A DNA stretch of 64,000 nt, taken from positions 62,001-126,000 of the forward strand of contig NZ_UPSE01000363.1 of NCBI RefSeq assembly GCF_900573885.1, given 5' to 3'. How positions within the stretch are numbered: position 1 is the stretch's first letter; every line of letters begins with the position of its first letter. The DNA comes from Pseudomonas viridiflava. GTDB lineage: Bacteria; Pseudomonadota; Gammaproteobacteria; Pseudomonadales; Pseudomonadaceae. Below the pieces are notes generated by a model, which saw nothing but the letters and a program-made list of their open reading frames with translations, was not told where the DNA came from and did not search any database. The position numbers and the translations under genes are program-made. This document shows positions 63,210 through 64,000 of the stretch, in pieces.

Positions 63210-64000
63210 ATGCAGATACGCCACCTTATCGCGCTGTTGTTGCTGCTCGCCGGTTTGCCAGGCTTGAGCGCCGCTGCTGGAAAGTGTGAGCGCCTGGTGG
63301 CGACCGGCAACCCCGAATACCCTCCTTATTTATGGCGCGACCCGGCCAACCCCAAACAGCTGATAGGCGCCAACGCTGACTTGCTCAAGCAACTGGGCAA
63401 AGAACTCAATCTCACCATTGATGTGATCTACACCGGGCCCTGGTCGCGCGCGCAGGAAGAAGTGCGCACCGGCCGGGTCGACATGATTGCCGGCGCCTTC
63501 CTCACCCTGTCGCGCCTTGAAACCATGGATTACATCCACCCCGCATTTCTGGAAACCGCCAGTGTGGTGTGGGTCAAACGCGGCAAAGGCTTCCCCTATG
63601 CGCAGTGGGACGACCTGCGCCTGCACACCGGCGGCACGCTGGTTAACAACAGCTTCGGCCAGGCTTTCGATCACTACGCCAAAGACAACCTCAGCCTGGA
63701 AACCGTACCGAGCCTTACCCAGGCGTACCAAAAACTGCTGCTGGAACGTACCGACTACGTGTTGTATGAGCGTTACCCAGGCCTCGCCCTGGCCGAAACC
63801 CTGGGCATGGCCGCCGACCTCGAAGCCCTTGAACCGCCCATTTCCAGCGAAGGCCTGTACCTGACGTTGTCATTCAACTCGGCTTGCAACGAGCCGTGGC
63901 TGCGCGGACAACTGGCAAAAAAAATGACAGAATTGGCCGCCTCTGGTGCCCCGCAAGCCTTGTTGCAACGCAATCTCGAGCGTTGGAAAGAGCAGCAACT
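63210..64000 (+). CDS. Periplasmic solute-binding protein (partial, runs off the window)
   Basis: The 263 visible codons start at ATG 63210 and continue without a stop to the end. A signal peptide (LIALLLLLAGLPGLSAAAG) is followed by a family 3 solute-binding fold: LVATGNPEYPPYLWRD, NADLLKQLGKELNLTIDVIY and GRVDMIAGAFLTLSRLE. Pairing of Cys27 with a C-terminal cysteine (NSACNEPW) is possible. No permease gene is visible. Its ligand is unknown; it may be a sensor-like binding protein. Confidence 0.82.
   Translation, partial: MQIRHLIALLLLLAGLPGLSAAAGKCERLVATGNPEYPPYLWRDPANPKQLIGANADLLKQLGKELNLTIDVIYTGPWSRAQEEVRTGRVDMIAGAFLTLSRLETMDYIHPAFLETASVVWVKRGKGFPYAQWDDLRLHTGGTLVNNSFGQAFDHYAKDNLSLETVPSLTQAYQKLLLERTDYVLYERYPGLALAETLGMAADLEALEPPISSEGLYLTLSFNSACNEPWLRGQLAKKMTELAASGAPQALLQRNLERWKEQQ

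Overview
The window is about 61% GC chromosomal DNA of a Pseudomonas. Gene order and protein content match the genus throughout: an OmpA-lipoprotein/dinG/pdxH block, the glyoxylate carboligase operon ending in pyruvate kinase, the rne/rluC to fatty-acid-synthesis to pilZ-tatD block with the RgsA sRNA, phnWX, and the etfD/etfBA block. From memory of P. aeruginosa these correspond to segments near PA1039-1051, PA1498-1505, PA1309-1311 and PA2949-2976, so this genome joins blocks that are apart there. No rRNA, tRNA, CRISPR array, prophage or insertion sequence was seen. The species cannot be fixed from the sequence alone.

Region 1 (1-14.5 kb) is envelope-rich. It holds three OmpA-type lipoproteins, two of them tandem and with a calcium-binding-type repeat, a collagen-like exported protein, a CopD-like membrane protein, a DinG helicase, a GH50-like glycoside hydrolase, a beta-lactamase-fold esterase, PdxH, a glycine-zipper lipoprotein and a urea transporter. 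Region 2 (14.7-30.1 kb) points to purine/ureide and glyoxylate use. The operon gcl-hyi-glxR-ttuD-pykF converts glyoxylate to pyruvate. It is divergent from a GlcG-like gene and is followed by a RutR-like TetR regulator. Further on are a Tsx/OmpK-like channel and an NCS2 xanthine/urate-type permease, and the urea transporter lies just past pykF. A MoaA, a solute-binding protein, a PA2169-type four-helix protein, a queuosine-precursor transporter behind a preQ1-I riboswitch candidate, and a miniature Fur-like protein complete the region.

Region 3 (30.4-47.6 kb) is housekeeping. RNase E and RluC diverge from a long leader region. A HAD phosphatase, SppA and Maf follow, then the tightly packed set yceD-rpmF-plsX-fabD-fabG-acpP-fabF-pabC-mltG-tmk-holB-pilZ-tatD, with many 1-8 bp overlaps. 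Region 4 (47.6-64 kb) contains the RgsA sRNA, a class V PLP enzyme divergent from a TetR regulator, a second and divergent MoaA-like radical SAM protein, an EamA transporter, a LysR regulator divergent from phnWX (2-aminoethylphosphonate degradation), a MarR/Bcr-type efflux pair, a DUF4823 lipoprotein with a DUF1285 protein, and ETF dehydrogenase divergent from etfBA with a PsrA-type box between them. An alpha/beta hydrolase and a truncated solute-binding protein end the window.

Intergenic DNA is rich in short palindromic repeats of at least four unrelated families, mostly as inverted pairs. The most notable non-coding signals are the preQ1-I riboswitch candidate before yhhQ, RgsA with a sigma-S-like promoter, a consensus promoter that would give a nearly leaderless yceD transcript, the PsrA-type box at etfBA, and perfect palindromes in front of gcl and the MarR gene. 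No large undescribed multi-gene system was recognised.
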